Positions 34,545 to 42,822 of a stretch of 47,427 nucleotides of DNA are shown here, one piece after another. The notes under the pieces were generated by a model. It searched no databases. It had not been told where the DNA came from and was given only the letters and a program-made list of their open reading frames with translations. The translations under genes were made by a program, and so were the position numbers. The DNA comes from Oscillospiraceae bacterium (GTDB taxonomy: Bacteria; Bacillota; Clostridia; Oscillospirales; CAG-272), in contig SVTQ01000016.1 of the NCBI GenBank assembly GCA_015063695.1, positions 1 to 47,427 of the forward strand, in the 5' to 3' direction. Position 1 is the first letter of the stretch; every line of letters begins with the position of its first letter.

Positions 34545-35573
34545 TTAAAGTCTGTCTGCCAGAGTCAGTATGAGCTTTTCGGTCTTTTCCCAGCCAAGGC
34601 ATGGGTCTGTTATGGACTTTCCGTAGATATGCTCGCCTATCTTCTGAGCTCCATCCTCAAGATAGCTTTCTATCATGAGTCCCTTGACCAGCTTTTTGAT
34701 GGTCTCGTTCTTGTTTCTGCTGTGAACAACGTCATCTGCAATTCTTGACTGTTCAAGATGCTTCTTGCCCGAGTTTGCGTGATTTGTGTCTACGATCACC
34801 GCAGGATTTACAAGTCCCCACTTATCGTAGAGCTCAGCAACCTGAATCAGGTCTTCATAGTGATAATTGGAGATATTTCTTCCCGAATAATCGACCCAGC
34901 CGCGCATGATGGCATGGGCAAGGTCATTACCGTTACTATGCACTTCCCAGCCCCTGTAAAGGAAGGTATGTCCGCTCTGAGCGGCAGTTATTGAGTTCAT
35001 CATAATGGAGAGGTCTCCCCCCGTGGGGTTCTTCATTCCTACGGGTACGTCCATACCGCTGGAGGTAAGTCTGTGCTGCTGATTTTCAACGGAACGCGCA
35101 CCTACCGCGATATAGGAAAGAAGGTCGGAAAGATATCTGTGATTTTCGGGATAGAGCATTTCGTCTGCGCAGGAGAAGCCGTAGTCACGGAGGGCCGAAA
35201 GATGAAGATCGCGGATCGCAACTATGCCCTTGAGCATGTCGGGACGGTTGTCGGGATTGGGCTGATGAAGCATTCCTTTATAGCCTGCACCCGTGGTACG
35301 GGGCTTGTTTGTATAGATACGGGGAATTATAAGTATCTTCTCTGCGACCTTATCCTGAACGTCGCGGAGCTTTCCGATATATTCAAGAACGGGCTCCTTC
35401 GCGTCTGCAGAGCAAGGGCCGATAATAAGAATAAACTTATCGCTCTCGCCTCTGAAAACACGTGCTATCTCAGCATCGCGTTCTTCCTTTATCTTTGCCA
35501 TTTCCTCGCTTACAGGATACATTTTCTTTACTTCCTGGGGTATGGGAAGCTTTCTTGCAAATTCAAGATTCAT
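34545..35573 (-). CDS. aroF: 3-Deoxy-7-phosphoheptulonate (DAHP) synthase, class I
   Basis: This 342-residue enzyme of the AroF/G/H type condenses phosphoenolpyruvate and erythrose-4-phosphate, the entry step of the shikimate pathway. Motifs: IIGPCSADA (about 50-58), PRIYTNKPRTTGAGYKG, ALRDYGFSCADEMLYPE, VGARSVENQQHR, VGMKNPTGGD, and VDTNHANSGK. E. coli relatives are feedback-inhibited by Phe, Tyr or Trp; which applies here cannot be read. The start is set by AGAGGTG before ATG. It is the last gene of the operon and the only one separated by a real gap (78 bases, with a small palindrome). Confidence 0.95.
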   Translation of the reverse strand: MNLEFARKLPIPQEVKKMYPVSEEMAKIKEERDAEIARVFRGESDKFILIIGPCSADAKEPVLEYIGKLRDVQDKVAEKILIIPRIYTNKPRTTGAGYKGMLHQPNPDNRPDMLKGIVAIRDLHLSALRDYGFSCADEMLYPENHRYLSDLLSYIAVGARSVENQQHRLTSSGMDVPVGMKNPTGGDLSIMMNSITAAQSGHTFLYRGWEVHSNGNDLAHAIMRGWVDYSGRNISNYHYEDLIQVAELYDKWGLVNPAVIVDTNHANSGKKHLEQSRIADDVVHSRNKNETIKKLVKGLMIESYLEDGAQKIGEHIYGKSITDPCLGWEKTEKLILTLADRL

Positions 35574-35651
35574 TTAATAACACCTCTTTTGGTTACCGCC
35601 GTCGCGGATATAATATTTGTGATGCCGTAATTTACGGCAGATTGTATAGAT

Positions 35652-36524
35652 TTATTTATCAAACTCAGAACGTCTTTTTGTGGAGAGACGCATCATTTCT
35701 CTCATGGTCTCACTGTCGCCGTTTTCAAGAGAATTCCTGAGCTTTGTAAACGTATCAACAAACAGATCCATCTGAGAAAGAAGCTTTTCTCTGTTGGCAA
35801 GGAAAAGCTCGCTCCACATCTCGTCGTTTATTCTTGCAATACGGGTAAGGTCTCGGAAGGAGTCACCCGTGTAGTTCTTTATGGTAGGGTCGTCATTTGT
35901 GCACATAAGCGCCACCGCAATGCAGTGGGTAAGCTGAGAGAGAAAAGCTATCATCTCGTCATGCTTCTCGGGAGAGAGCACCGATATATTGGCAAAACCG
36001 AGAGTCTCTCCGAGGGCTCGGCATATCTCAATCGCCCTCTCGGTATTCTTCCCTGTGGGAACAACGATGTAGTTTGCAACTCTGAAAATTGAGTCGTCGC
36101 TGTATCTCACTCCGCTTCTCTCCTTGCCTGCCATGGGGTGGGCGGCAATAAACTCAACGTCCTCTCGGAGCATTCCCTGCACCGTTTCCACGATACTTCC
36201 TTTTACACCCGTTACGTCAGTAAGCACTGCACCGGATTTGAACAAATGCTGATTGTCTCTTATCCATTCGATAAGAGTGTGGGGATAGAGAGCAAAGACT
36301 ACAAGGTCAGCTTCTTTAACAAGCCCCTCATCTACTCTGAAAGCGCCCTCGTCGATCATTCCCTTTTCAAGTCCGTAAACAACGGAGTCAGCCTCTTTCG
36401 TTATGGCAGTCACTCTGTAGCCCTGCTTTTTAAGAGACATAGCATAAGAGCCGCCTATCATACCAAGACCCACAATAAGTATCTTCGTGTCCTTGCCGAG
36501 TATATATTTTTTATCAAGCGTCAA
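35652..36524 (-). CDS. tyrA: Prephenate dehydrogenase
   Basis: The protein has 290 residues. The NAD-binding fold starts with ILIVGLGMIGGSYA (about 15-28). Catalytic-region motifs follow: DVTGVKGSIVE, FIAAHPMAGKERSGV (the conserved AHPMAG) and LSQLTHCIAVALM. It oxidatively decarboxylates prephenate toward tyrosine. No ACT domain follows, so tyrosine feedback through that domain is absent. The start must be TTG 36524: the next Met lies inside the GxGxxG loop, and GAGGTG sits seven bases before the TTG. It overlaps the aroA end by 11 bases. Confidence 0.93.
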   Translation of the reverse strand: MTLDKKYILGKDTKILIVGLGMIGGSYAMSLKKQGYRVTAITKEADSVVYGLEKGMIDEGAFRVDEGLVKEADLVVFALYPHTLIEWIRDNQHLFKSGAVLTDVTGVKGSIVETVQGMLREDVEFIAAHPMAGKERSGVRYSDDSIFRVANYIVVPTGKNTERAIEICRALGETLGFANISVLSPEKHDEMIAFLSQLTHCIAVALMCTNDDPTIKNYTGDSFRDLTRIARINDEMWSELFLANREKLLSQMDLFVDTFTKLRNSLENGDSETMREMMRLSTKRRSEFDK

Positions 36525-37713
36525 CTTCCTTCACCTCTATTCCGAGCTTTTTTATAACGTCAAAGAAGTCGGGAAAGCTTTTTGAAACCGCTTCAGCGCC
36601 TTCGATCTCCCCGCCGAAAAGGGTGAGAAGAAGAGCATTTGCCATTACTATTCTGTGGTCATTATGACCGTAAATTTTTTCTTTGGGAGCAGAGAGGCCT
36701 TCGGAACCGACGACAACGGTATTTTCATCAGCCGCAAGGCTTACTCCGAACTTTTCAAGCTCGCTTTTCATTGCTGAAATTCTGTCGCTCTCTTTAAGCC
36801 TGAGCCTTGCAGTGCCCGTAAAGCTTCCGCCGCCGAAATATGCGGCAAGGGCAAAGAGAACGGGAGCAAGGTCGGGGCAGTCTGTAAGGTCAACTTCCTC
36901 TTTCTTCTTCACTTTTTCAAAAAGCAAAGGATAAACGCTGTCCCCCTGAAGGGTATTTTCGGAAAGACCCGTCACGCTCACCTCGTAGCCGAGATAATTC
37001 AGCCCGTCGAGAAAAGCGGCGTTGGAAAAATCACCCTCCACAGTATAGCTCTGAGCTTTAAAGGTGCCGCCCGAAATTACGTAAACTCCATCGTTTTCCG
37101 TAATTTCAATTCCGAAATCCTTTAAGATCTCTACGGTAAGCGCAACGTAGGAAAGACTTTCCGCCTTGCCTTCAATCTTGACGGTACTCTCACCGTCAAG
37201 AGTGGAAAGGGCAAACAGAAGTCCCGTCATAAACTGACTGCTCTCGCCGAGAGATAAAACGTAGTCTCCGCTTTTAAGCACGCCCTTTAAGGTAACAGAG
37301 TTTTTTTCTTTTGTGAAAGAAAAACCAAGTTCCCCGCAGAGCTTTTCATATTCCGTAAGAGGACGGCTCATAAGCTTTTCGCTTCCCGTAAGCTTTATCT
37401 CCTCACCCGACAAAAGGCAGAGAGGAATAAGAAAACGGAGAGTACTTCCGCTTTCACCGCAAAAAGCACTGCATTTTTTTATTTTCTTCGGGTCAAGACC
37501 GCCTATTCTCACAGTATCTCCCGTCTTTTCCACAAATGCTCCGAGAGAACGAAGTGCCGAAAGGGTCGCCTCCATATCGCGTGAATCTGATATTCCCTTT
37601 ATAACGGAACCGCTACCGAGAGCACCGCAGATAAGAGCGCGGTGAGCGGCGCTTTTGGAGGGAGGCGCGGACACTGTACCGACAGCTCTGCTTTTTTCTA
37701 TTCTGACTGTCAT
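36514..37713 (-). CDS. aroA: EPSP synthase (5-enolpyruvylshikimate-3-P synthase)
   Basis: This 399-residue enzyme joins phosphoenolpyruvate to shikimate-3-phosphate. SAPPSKSAAHRALI at the N-terminus carries the substrate Lys and Arg. CGESGSTLRFLIPL replaces the class I motif GNAGTAMRP, DFSNAAFLDGL marks the second domain, and RLRLKESDRISAM and YGHNDHRIVMA complete the active site. It is slightly shorter than the E. coli enzyme (427). The start ATG overlaps the aroQ stop by four bases (ATGA). Confidence 0.95.
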   Translation of the reverse strand: MTVRIEKSRAVGTVSAPPSKSAAHRALICGALGSGSVIKGISDSRDMEATLSALRSLGAFVEKTGDTVRIGGLDPKKIKKCSAFCGESGSTLRFLIPLCLLSGEEIKLTGSEKLMSRPLTEYEKLCGELGFSFTKEKNSVTLKGVLKSGDYVLSLGESSQFMTGLLFALSTLDGESTVKIEGKAESLSYVALTVEILKDFGIEITENDGVYVISGGTFKAQSYTVEGDFSNAAFLDGLNYLGYEVSVTGLSENTLQGDSVYPLLFEKVKKKEEVDLTDCPDLAPVLFALAAYFGGGSFTGTARLRLKESDRISAMKSELEKFGVSLAADENTVVVGSEGLSAPKEKIYGHNDHRIVMANALLLTLFGGEIEGAEAVSKSFPDFFDVIKKLGIEVKEVDA

Positions 37714-38141
37714 TTCGCGTCTCCCGAAAGAATATCCATAGCTTCAAGATATCCGTCTGTACCGTGACCTGCGATCGTTGCAACGCAGGCGGCACGGACA
37801 AAGCTTATCTGCCTAAAATCCTCTCTCTTTGAAACGTCAGAGATATGAACTTCAACTGCAGGAATTCCAACTGCCTTAATCGCATCAAGAATTGCCACAC
37901 TTGTGTGGGTATAAGCCGCAGGATTTATGACGATTCCGTCAAAAACGCCGTAAGCCTCTTGTATAACGTCCACAAGGTCGCCCTCGTGATTGGACTGGAA
38001 CAGTTCTACCTCACAGTCGATCTTGTCGGCATGCTTTTTTATTTTTTCACAAAGAGAAGCGTAGTCCTCTTTTCCGTATATGTCGGGCTCCCGAAGCCCC
38101 AGAAGATTGAGGTTCGGCCCGTTTATTACAAGTATTTTCAT
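37710..38141 (-). CDS. aroQ: 3-Dehydroquinate dehydratase, type II
   Basis: In this 143-residue protein the N-terminus MKILVINGPNLNLLGLREPD carries the catalytic region, with Tyr of DIYG as the active base, FQSNHEGDLVD, INPAAYTHTSVAI and VEVHISDVSKRE. It forms dodecamers in the family and dehydrates 3-dehydroquinate. Length is normal. Both ends overlap neighbours by four bases, giving tight translational coupling. Confidence 0.96.
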   Translation of the reverse strand: MKILVINGPNLNLLGLREPDIYGKEDYASLCEKIKKHADKIDCEVELFQSNHEGDLVDVIQEAYGVFDGIVINPAAYTHTSVAILDAIKAVGIPAVEVHISDVSKREDFRQISFVRAACVATIAGHGTDGYLEAMDILSGDAK

Positions 38142-39385
38142 TTTACAATCCTTAATTCTTCAAGAACCTTTTCTGCGGTTTCTTCCACAGTGCCGTCTCC
38201 GTCTATAATTACGTCTGCAGTACTGCGGTAAATATCGATTCTTTCCGCATATCTCGTCTCAAGGCTTTTTCTGTCACTTGAAAGAGGACGGTCGTCAGTA
38301 GTTATAAGCTTTGAGAGCGGTCTGTCAAGAAAATATATCCTGCCGCTGCGCTTAAGAGCATTTACGTTTTCGGCGCGAAGGATAGCTCCGCCTCCCGTGG
38401 CAATAACTGCTCCCGTCTTTTCCGAAAGCACCTTCACCGCACGGCTTTCCGCATCTCTGAAATATGTTTCGCCGAATCTTTCGAATATCTCGGGAATTTC
38501 CATTCCTTCCATCTCACAGATAAGAGCATCCGTATCAAAGAATTCTCTTTCAAGCTTTTCGGCAAGAAGCTTCCCGACACTTGTCTTACCTGAGGACGGC
38601 ATCCCCGAAAGGACGATATTCTCTTTTTCTTCCTTCAGCTTCTTATATATCTCTTCAATTGTCTCGGCGGGGACTTCTTTTTCGGTAAAGATCTCAGAAG
38701 CGTGAGCCGCCTGGGAAACAAGCATATAAAGACCTCCCGCGGCGGGAATATTTCTGCTCTCAGCCGTCAGCACAAGGTTTGTTCTCAGCGGATTGAACAC
38801 CGCATCGAAAACGCCCGAAAGGTTTTCAAAAGCCGAAATATCAATGGGACAACCGTCGACGTCGGGGTACATCCCCGAGGGCGTTGTGTTTATTATGATG
38901 TCGGCATCCGAGTGGTCTCTCACTGCATCCTCATAGGTTATATATCTTTCTCTTGCTTTTCTTGAAACACAGAAAACGGAAGATGCGCCCATGGCCCCCG
39001 CCACGTACTTTGCGGTCTTTGACGTGCCGCCGCTACCGAGAATAAGCACCTTTTTATCTTTAGCATCAATTCCGACGCGGAGCATTGCATCTCTCATGCC
39101 GAGAAAATCGGTGTTGTATCCAAAAAGAAATCCGTCGCGGACCACAACAGTGTTGACGGCGCCTATTGCCATTGCCGCTTCGTCTATTCCGTCGAGGTGA
39201 CCGATAACAGTTTCCTTATAGGGAATCGTTACGTTAAGTCCCGCAAACTGCTTTTCATAAAAGAATTCGTCTATATCGTCTCTCGGAACTTCAATAAGCT
39301 CGTATTTATAGTCCCCGAGACGAGCGTGTATTTCGGGCGAAAAGCTGTGTCCAAGCTTTTCTCCCACAAGTCCGTATTCTATCAC
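38138..39385 (-). CDS. aroE-aroK: Shikimate dehydrogenase-shikimate kinase fusion
   Basis: One 415-residue frame carries two consecutive pathway enzymes. Residues 1 to about 255 are AroE: GEKLGHSFSPEIH, LNVTIPYKETV with catalytic Lys, GAVNTVV, LILGSGGTSKTAKYV for NADP, and GLYMLVSQAAHA. From about 260 AroK follows: IVLSGMPSSGKTSVGKLLAE (Walker A), FFDTDALI, FERFGETYFRDAE, VIATGGGAILR, and DRPLS. The kinase part is complete. GTG 39385 is taken as start because it makes the GTGA overlap with the aroC stop; the longer frame would start 49 bases inside aroC. The product would turn dehydroshikimate into shikimate-3-phosphate. Confidence 0.93.
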   Translation of the reverse strand: MIEYGLVGEKLGHSFSPEIHARLGDYKYELIEVPRDDIDEFFYEKQFAGLNVTIPYKETVIGHLDGIDEAAMAIGAVNTVVVRDGFLFGYNTDFLGMRDAMLRVGIDAKDKKVLILGSGGTSKTAKYVAGAMGASSVFCVSRKARERYITYEDAVRDHSDADIIINTTPSGMYPDVDGCPIDISAFENLSGVFDAVFNPLRTNLVLTAESRNIPAAGGLYMLVSQAAHASEIFTEKEVPAETIEEIYKKLKEEKENIVLSGMPSSGKTSVGKLLAEKLEREFFDTDALICEMEGMEIPEIFERFGETYFRDAESRAVKVLSEKTGAVIATGGGAILRAENVNALKRSGRIYFLDRPLSKLITTDDRPLSSDRKSLETRYAERIDIYRSTADVIIDGDGTVEETAEKVLEELRIVK

Positions 39386-40485
39386 GGCTTCAGCCACTCC
39401 TCTCCGTATCTGCAGGTGAGCATATCGCAAAGCACAAGAGCGGAAAGATTATTTATAACCGCCGCCGCTCTGTGAACGATGCAGGGGTCATGTCTGCCCT
39501 TTGCTTTTATAACTGTATTTTCCCCGATTTCAAGATCAATGGTACTTTGCTCCTTGAAAATGGTGGGGGTGGGCTTTACGGCTACGCGATAAAGGAGGGG
39601 CGCGCCCGTTGTGATACCGCCGAGAATTCCGCCGCAGTTGTTTGTTTCGGTTATTATTCTTTCACCGTCATTTACAAAAGCATCGTTTGCCTCGCTTCCT
39701 CTCATCTTCGAAAGGGCAAAGCCCTTACCGAATTCCACGCCCTTTACGGCAGGAACGGAGAAGAGTGCGTGGGCGAGAATACCCTCAACAGTGTCAAACC
39801 AAGGCTCTCCGAGGCCTGCGGGAAGTCCGAAAACGGCAGTTTCAAGTACGCCGCCCACACTGTCACCGTCATTTGCAGCTTCAAGTATCTTGTTTTTCAT
39901 TCTCTCTTCCGCGCTCTCGTCAAGAACGGGAAAAGCCATTTCGGAAAGAGCGGAAATATCCGCTCCGATATCACCGAAAGCTCTGTCGGAAACATCTGCG
40001 ATTTCAGCAATGTGTGTTCCGATAAAAATTCCTTTTTTCTCAAGGGCACCTCTCACAACGGCACCTGCCGCAACGAGAGCCGCAGTAAGTCTTCCGCTGA
40101 AATGTCCGCCTCCGCGAAAGTCCTCAAAGCCGCCGTATTTTACGTGAGCGGTAAAGTCCGCATGACCGGGGCGGGCAAGGCGGCTCGCCTTTTCCATCGA
40201 AAAATCATAATCTGCGCTTTTTGTATCGCTGTTTGGAATAAGTATGCAAAGAGGGGTTCCGCAGGTAAAGCCGCCGAAAACTCCGCTTTCAATTATAAAT
40301 TCATCCTTTTCGCGTCTTCCCGTGGAAATATTTCCCGAAGGACGGCGAAGGAAGAGCTCAAGAGCTATTCTGTCCGCGTCAACGGGAACTCCTGCAGGAA
40401 GCCCGTCAATAACGGCACCGATGGCAGGCCCGTGACTCTCACCGAACAGAGTTACGGAAACCGTTTTTCCGAATGTATTCTTCAT
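39382..40485 (-). CDS. aroC: Chorismate synthase
   Basis: The protein has 367 residues. FGESHGPAIGAVIDGLPAG at 14-32, RRPSGNISTGRREKDE, ARPGHADFTAHVKYG with the FMN/substrate residues, FRGGGHFSGRLTAALVAAGA, ETNNCGGILGG and KGRHDPCIVHRAAAVI are all present. It uses reduced FMN to remove phosphate from EPSP and make chorismate. The ATG shares its A with the aroB stop (TAATG), so translation is coupled. Confidence 0.96.
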   Translation of the reverse strand: MKNTFGKTVSVTLFGESHGPAIGAVIDGLPAGVPVDADRIALELFLRRPSGNISTGRREKDEFIIESGVFGGFTCGTPLCILIPNSDTKSADYDFSMEKASRLARPGHADFTAHVKYGGFEDFRGGGHFSGRLTAALVAAGAVVRGALEKKGIFIGTHIAEIADVSDRAFGDIGADISALSEMAFPVLDESAEERMKNKILEAANDGDSVGGVLETAVFGLPAGLGEPWFDTVEGILAHALFSVPAVKGVEFGKGFALSKMRGSEANDAFVNDGERIITETNNCGGILGGITTGAPLLYRVAVKPTPTIFKEQSTIDLEIGENTVIKAKGRHDPCIVHRAAAVINNLSALVLCDMLTCRYGEEWLKP

Positions 40486-41507
40486 TAAAGCTCCGCCTTT
40501 CCCACTTTATCGCAAAAATCCTTTGCGGAAAGTGTTTTCATTTCATAGCTTCCTATCTCAGGGCAGGTGATAAAGGTGAGAGTTTTCCCCGACATTTTTT
40601 TGTCATGGGTAACCGCCTCGCCGAGCGCTTCAATATTGCAAGGGATCTCTGTGGGAAGTCCTGCCTTTTGAAGGACCTTTACAAGTCTTTCCTTTGCACT
40701 CCGCGAACACATGGGAACCATTCCCATTGCAACACATTCTCCGTGATAATACTCATCGAAGGAATATATGCTCTCAAGGGCATGAGCGAGAGTGTGTCCG
40801 AAGTTGAGCACCTTGCGCAGTCCTCCTTCTCTCTCATCCTCTTCTACGACCCTTATCTTTATCTGCACCGCACGGGTGATTATTTCTTCTATATTCTCAT
40901 ATATACCATTTTCTTCCATAAAGGAAAACAGCTCTGCGTCGAAGGTTGCCGCCATTTTCACAGCCTCCGAAAGTCCGTTTGAGACCTGACGGGGCTCAAG
41001 GGTCAAAAGCGTTTCGCAGTCGATCATAACTCCCTTCGGCTGCCAGAAAGCTCCGACGATATTTTTATATCCGCCGAAGTCAACGGCAGTTTTTCCGCCT
41101 ACAGAGGAGTCTACCTGAGAGAGGACGGTTGTGGGAACGTTGTAAAAATCGATCCCTCTCATATAAGTTGCGGAGGCAAATCCCGAAAGATCGCCGACAA
41201 CTCCTCCGCCTACCGCAATAACGGCATCCGTGCGGGTCATGTTCTCCTTTGCCATTCTCTGCCAGAGATAAATAAGATTTTCCGTGTTCTTTGTAGCCTC
41301 CCCCTGAGGCAGAGTTACGATAAAACCGTCTTTACACTGAGAGAGAACCTTTTTTGCATATTCGGCGGGCACTCCGTCGTCAGTCACCACCATTATTTTC
41401 CTGTCAAGATGCCATATTTCGGAAAGAGCTGAAATACCCCCTCTTGAGACAGTTACGTTATATGAACCGCCCGCCGTGTTCACGGGCAGATTTTTTATAC
41501 GGGTCAT
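40485..41507 (-). CDS. aroB: 3-Dehydroquinate synthase
   Basis: In this 340-residue enzyme NAD and metal motifs are intact: LPQGEATKNTENL, GGGVVGDLSGFASATYMRGI, VPTTVLSQVDSSVGGKTAVD, NGLSEAVKMAATFD, LNFGHTLAHALES and HGECVAMGM. It cyclises DAHP to dehydroquinate. It begins with an ATGA overlap on the pheA stop and a GGAGAG site. Confidence 0.96.
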   Translation of the reverse strand: MTRIKNLPVNTAGGSYNVTVSRGGISALSEIWHLDRKIMVVTDDGVPAEYAKKVLSQCKDGFIVTLPQGEATKNTENLIYLWQRMAKENMTRTDAVIAVGGGVVGDLSGFASATYMRGIDFYNVPTTVLSQVDSSVGGKTAVDFGGYKNIVGAFWQPKGVMIDCETLLTLEPRQVSNGLSEAVKMAATFDAELFSFMEENGIYENIEEIITRAVQIKIRVVEEDEREGGLRKVLNFGHTLAHALESIYSFDEYYHGECVAMGMVPMCSRSAKERLVKVLQKAGLPTEIPCNIEALGEAVTHDKKMSGKTLTFITCPEIGSYEMKTLSAKDFCDKVGKAEL

Positions 41508-42592
41508 ATAAGACTCTCCTTTTCAAAGCTTCCGAGCACCTTTACGTTGTTACAGCAAAGCTCAAGCTCGCGAAGCATCTGTTTTCCGTCAGCACTGTTT
41601 ATATCTCCCTCACCCTCGGCAAAGAAGTAATACTCCCAGCTGAGCTCCTTTGTGGGGCGGCTCTTCAGCGCACGAAGGTTGAAGCCGTTATAACCGATTA
41701 CGGAAACCGCGCGTCCGAGGGAGCCTGCCTCGTTGTTTACGGTGAATGCCATTACGAAACGGCTGTCCGAAGAGGACGGTGCCTTTGCCGCAGGAGCAAA
41801 AACTGCAAAACGGGTGGTGTTACTGCGGCTCTCTTCGATATGTCCTTCAAGCTTTTCGAGACCGTATTCGCCTGCCGCTTCCTCGCTTCCTATTGCCGCA
41901 AGGTCGCGCCTTCCGCTTTCAGCAACGGTCTTCGCCGCCACCGCCGTGTTCACTGCCTTTGTTTCCTTAAAGCCGTGACGGGCAATATAGCCTCGGCACT
42001 GCCCCAGCGCCTGAGGATGGGAAATAACCTCTTTTATTTCATCGATTTTAACACCGGGAAGAGCCAAAAGGTTCTGAGCTACCTCGGCATCATATATCCC
42101 GTTTATATGAAGGGAACCAAAAAAGGCAAGGTCCATAACTTGTCCAACGTCGCCGTTGAAGCTGTTTTCAATGGGAAGAAGGGCACAGTCGCACTCTCCG
42201 TTTTCAACCGCCTTGTAGGCTGCGGAAAAATCGGGATAGGAGACTGCCTCAGCCTGAGGAAAGACCTTCTTTGCCGCAAGATGGGCAAAGGCTCCGGGAA
42301 CTCCGCTGTAAGCAACTCTCATTCCCTCAAGAAGTCTTTTCTGATATGCCTTTGAAATATCCATAACTCCGCGCTGATAGCTTGCATAGTAAGGACGTAC
42401 CTCGGCGCTCTCAACGTGCTTTAGGTTTTCCTCAAGAAGCTCCGCTTCCCTTGCAGGGTCAAAGATCTGAAGGCCGTGTTTTTGCTTATAGTCGGCAACT
42501 ACCTTTACCGCCGCCATTCTGCGCTCAAAAAGACTTGCCATCTCGCAGTCTATTTCTTTTATTTTATTTCTTGCATTTTCAAGTTCACTCAT
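41504..42592 (-). CDS. pheA: Chorismate mutase-prephenate dehydratase (P-protein)
   Basis: This bifunctional protein has 362 residues. Residues 1-90 are an AroQ-type chorismate mutase (NARNKIKEIDCEMASLFERR, then DPAREAELLE). About 98-275 is prephenate dehydratase (VAYSGVPGAFAHLAA, LPIENSFNGDVGQVMD, VISHPQALGQCRGYI, SRSNTTRF). An ACT domain follows (GSLGRAVSVIGYNGFNLRALKSRP), the usual Phe-binding feedback site. It takes chorismate to phenylpyruvate. The upstream in-frame extension to 42739 reads through the dispersed repeat and attenuator, so ATG 42592 is chosen. It is first structural gene of the operon, behind the Phe/Tyr leader. Confidence 0.95.
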   Translation of the reverse strand: MSELENARNKIKEIDCEMASLFERRMAAVKVVADYKQKHGLQIFDPAREAELLEENLKHVESAEVRPYYASYQRGVMDISKAYQKRLLEGMRVAYSGVPGAFAHLAAKKVFPQAEAVSYPDFSAAYKAVENGECDCALLPIENSFNGDVGQVMDLAFFGSLHINGIYDAEVAQNLLALPGVKIDEIKEVISHPQALGQCRGYIARHGFKETKAVNTAVAAKTVAESGRRDLAAIGSEEAAGEYGLEKLEGHIEESRSNTTRFAVFAPAAKAPSSSDSRFVMAFTVNNEAGSLGRAVSVIGYNGFNLRALKSRPTKELSWEYYFFAEGEGDINSADGKQMLRELELCCNNVKVLGSFEKESLI

Positions 42593-42617
42593 AATATTCA
42601 CTCTTTGCTTTTTTATT

Positions 42618-42678
42618 CTTGTAAAGAGAACCCCAAGCCGTCTTGCGACAGTTTGAAGACCCCTTGTCCAACAAAAAA
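42618..42678. repeat. Dispersed palindromic repeat, copy B
   Basis: This is a 61-base near-copy of 29065-29126 in the same orientation, with the inverted repeat CCCCAAGCCGTC-TTGC-GACAGTTTGAAG. It lies in the aro operon leader between the attenuator and pheA, so any read-through transcript carries it as a hairpin. Confidence 0.85.
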
Positions 42679-42716
42679 CCCGCCTTCCTCTGTAAAAAAC
42701 AAAGCGAAAAGCGGGC
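42673..42716 (-). terminator. Attenuator terminator of the aromatic operon
   Basis: On the minus strand CCCGC (plus 42711-42715) pairs with GCGGG (plus 42679-42683), with an inner CTTTG/CAGAG stem, followed by six T (plus 42673-42678). It lies inside the operon's own leader, 20 bases past the leader-peptide stop and about 80 before pheA, so it can only act as an attenuator of the operon. Confidence 0.8.
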
Positions 42717-42735
42717 TGTATGCACTTCCGATAAA

Positions 42736-42792
42736 TCAAAAATACAGGCAGTCCGTGTTTATAAAGTAAAAGTATGTATTAACAAAAAACAT
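42736..42792 (-). CDS. Phe/Tyr-rich leader peptide of the aromatic operon
   Basis: This 18-codon ORF encodes MFFVNTYFYFINTDCLYF; five Phe and three Tyr, no Trp. An AGGAAAGG ribosome site lies about 11 bases before the ATG, and the predicted transcript start is about 24 bases before it. It stops 20 bases before the attenuator terminator. The run of Tyr-Phe-Tyr-Phe codons in the middle is where a ribosome would stall when charged tRNA-Phe or tRNA-Tyr is short. The segment AAATACAGG before the ATG (plus 42795-42803) can pair with CCTGTATTT at the end of the ORF (plus 42740-42748), which can instead pair with ATACAG at the terminator base (plus 42716-42721). That is the 1:2, 2:3, 3:4 logic of pheL/trpL attenuators. 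ORF and elements are seen; the mechanism is inferred. Confidence 0.82.
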   Translation of the reverse strand: MFFVNTYFYFINTDCLYF

Positions 42793-42822
42793 GACCTGTA
42801 TTTCCTTTCCTAAGATAAACAG

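Noticed and set aside
39472..40488. A 338-codon plus-strand frame opposite aroC
   Set aside because: aroC is unmistakable on the minus strand; the antisense product has no motifs or ribosome site.
42593..42739. An N-terminal extension of PheA
   Set aside because: It would translate the terminator and a dispersed repeat also found behind addA. ATG 42592 starts exactly where chorismate mutase begins.
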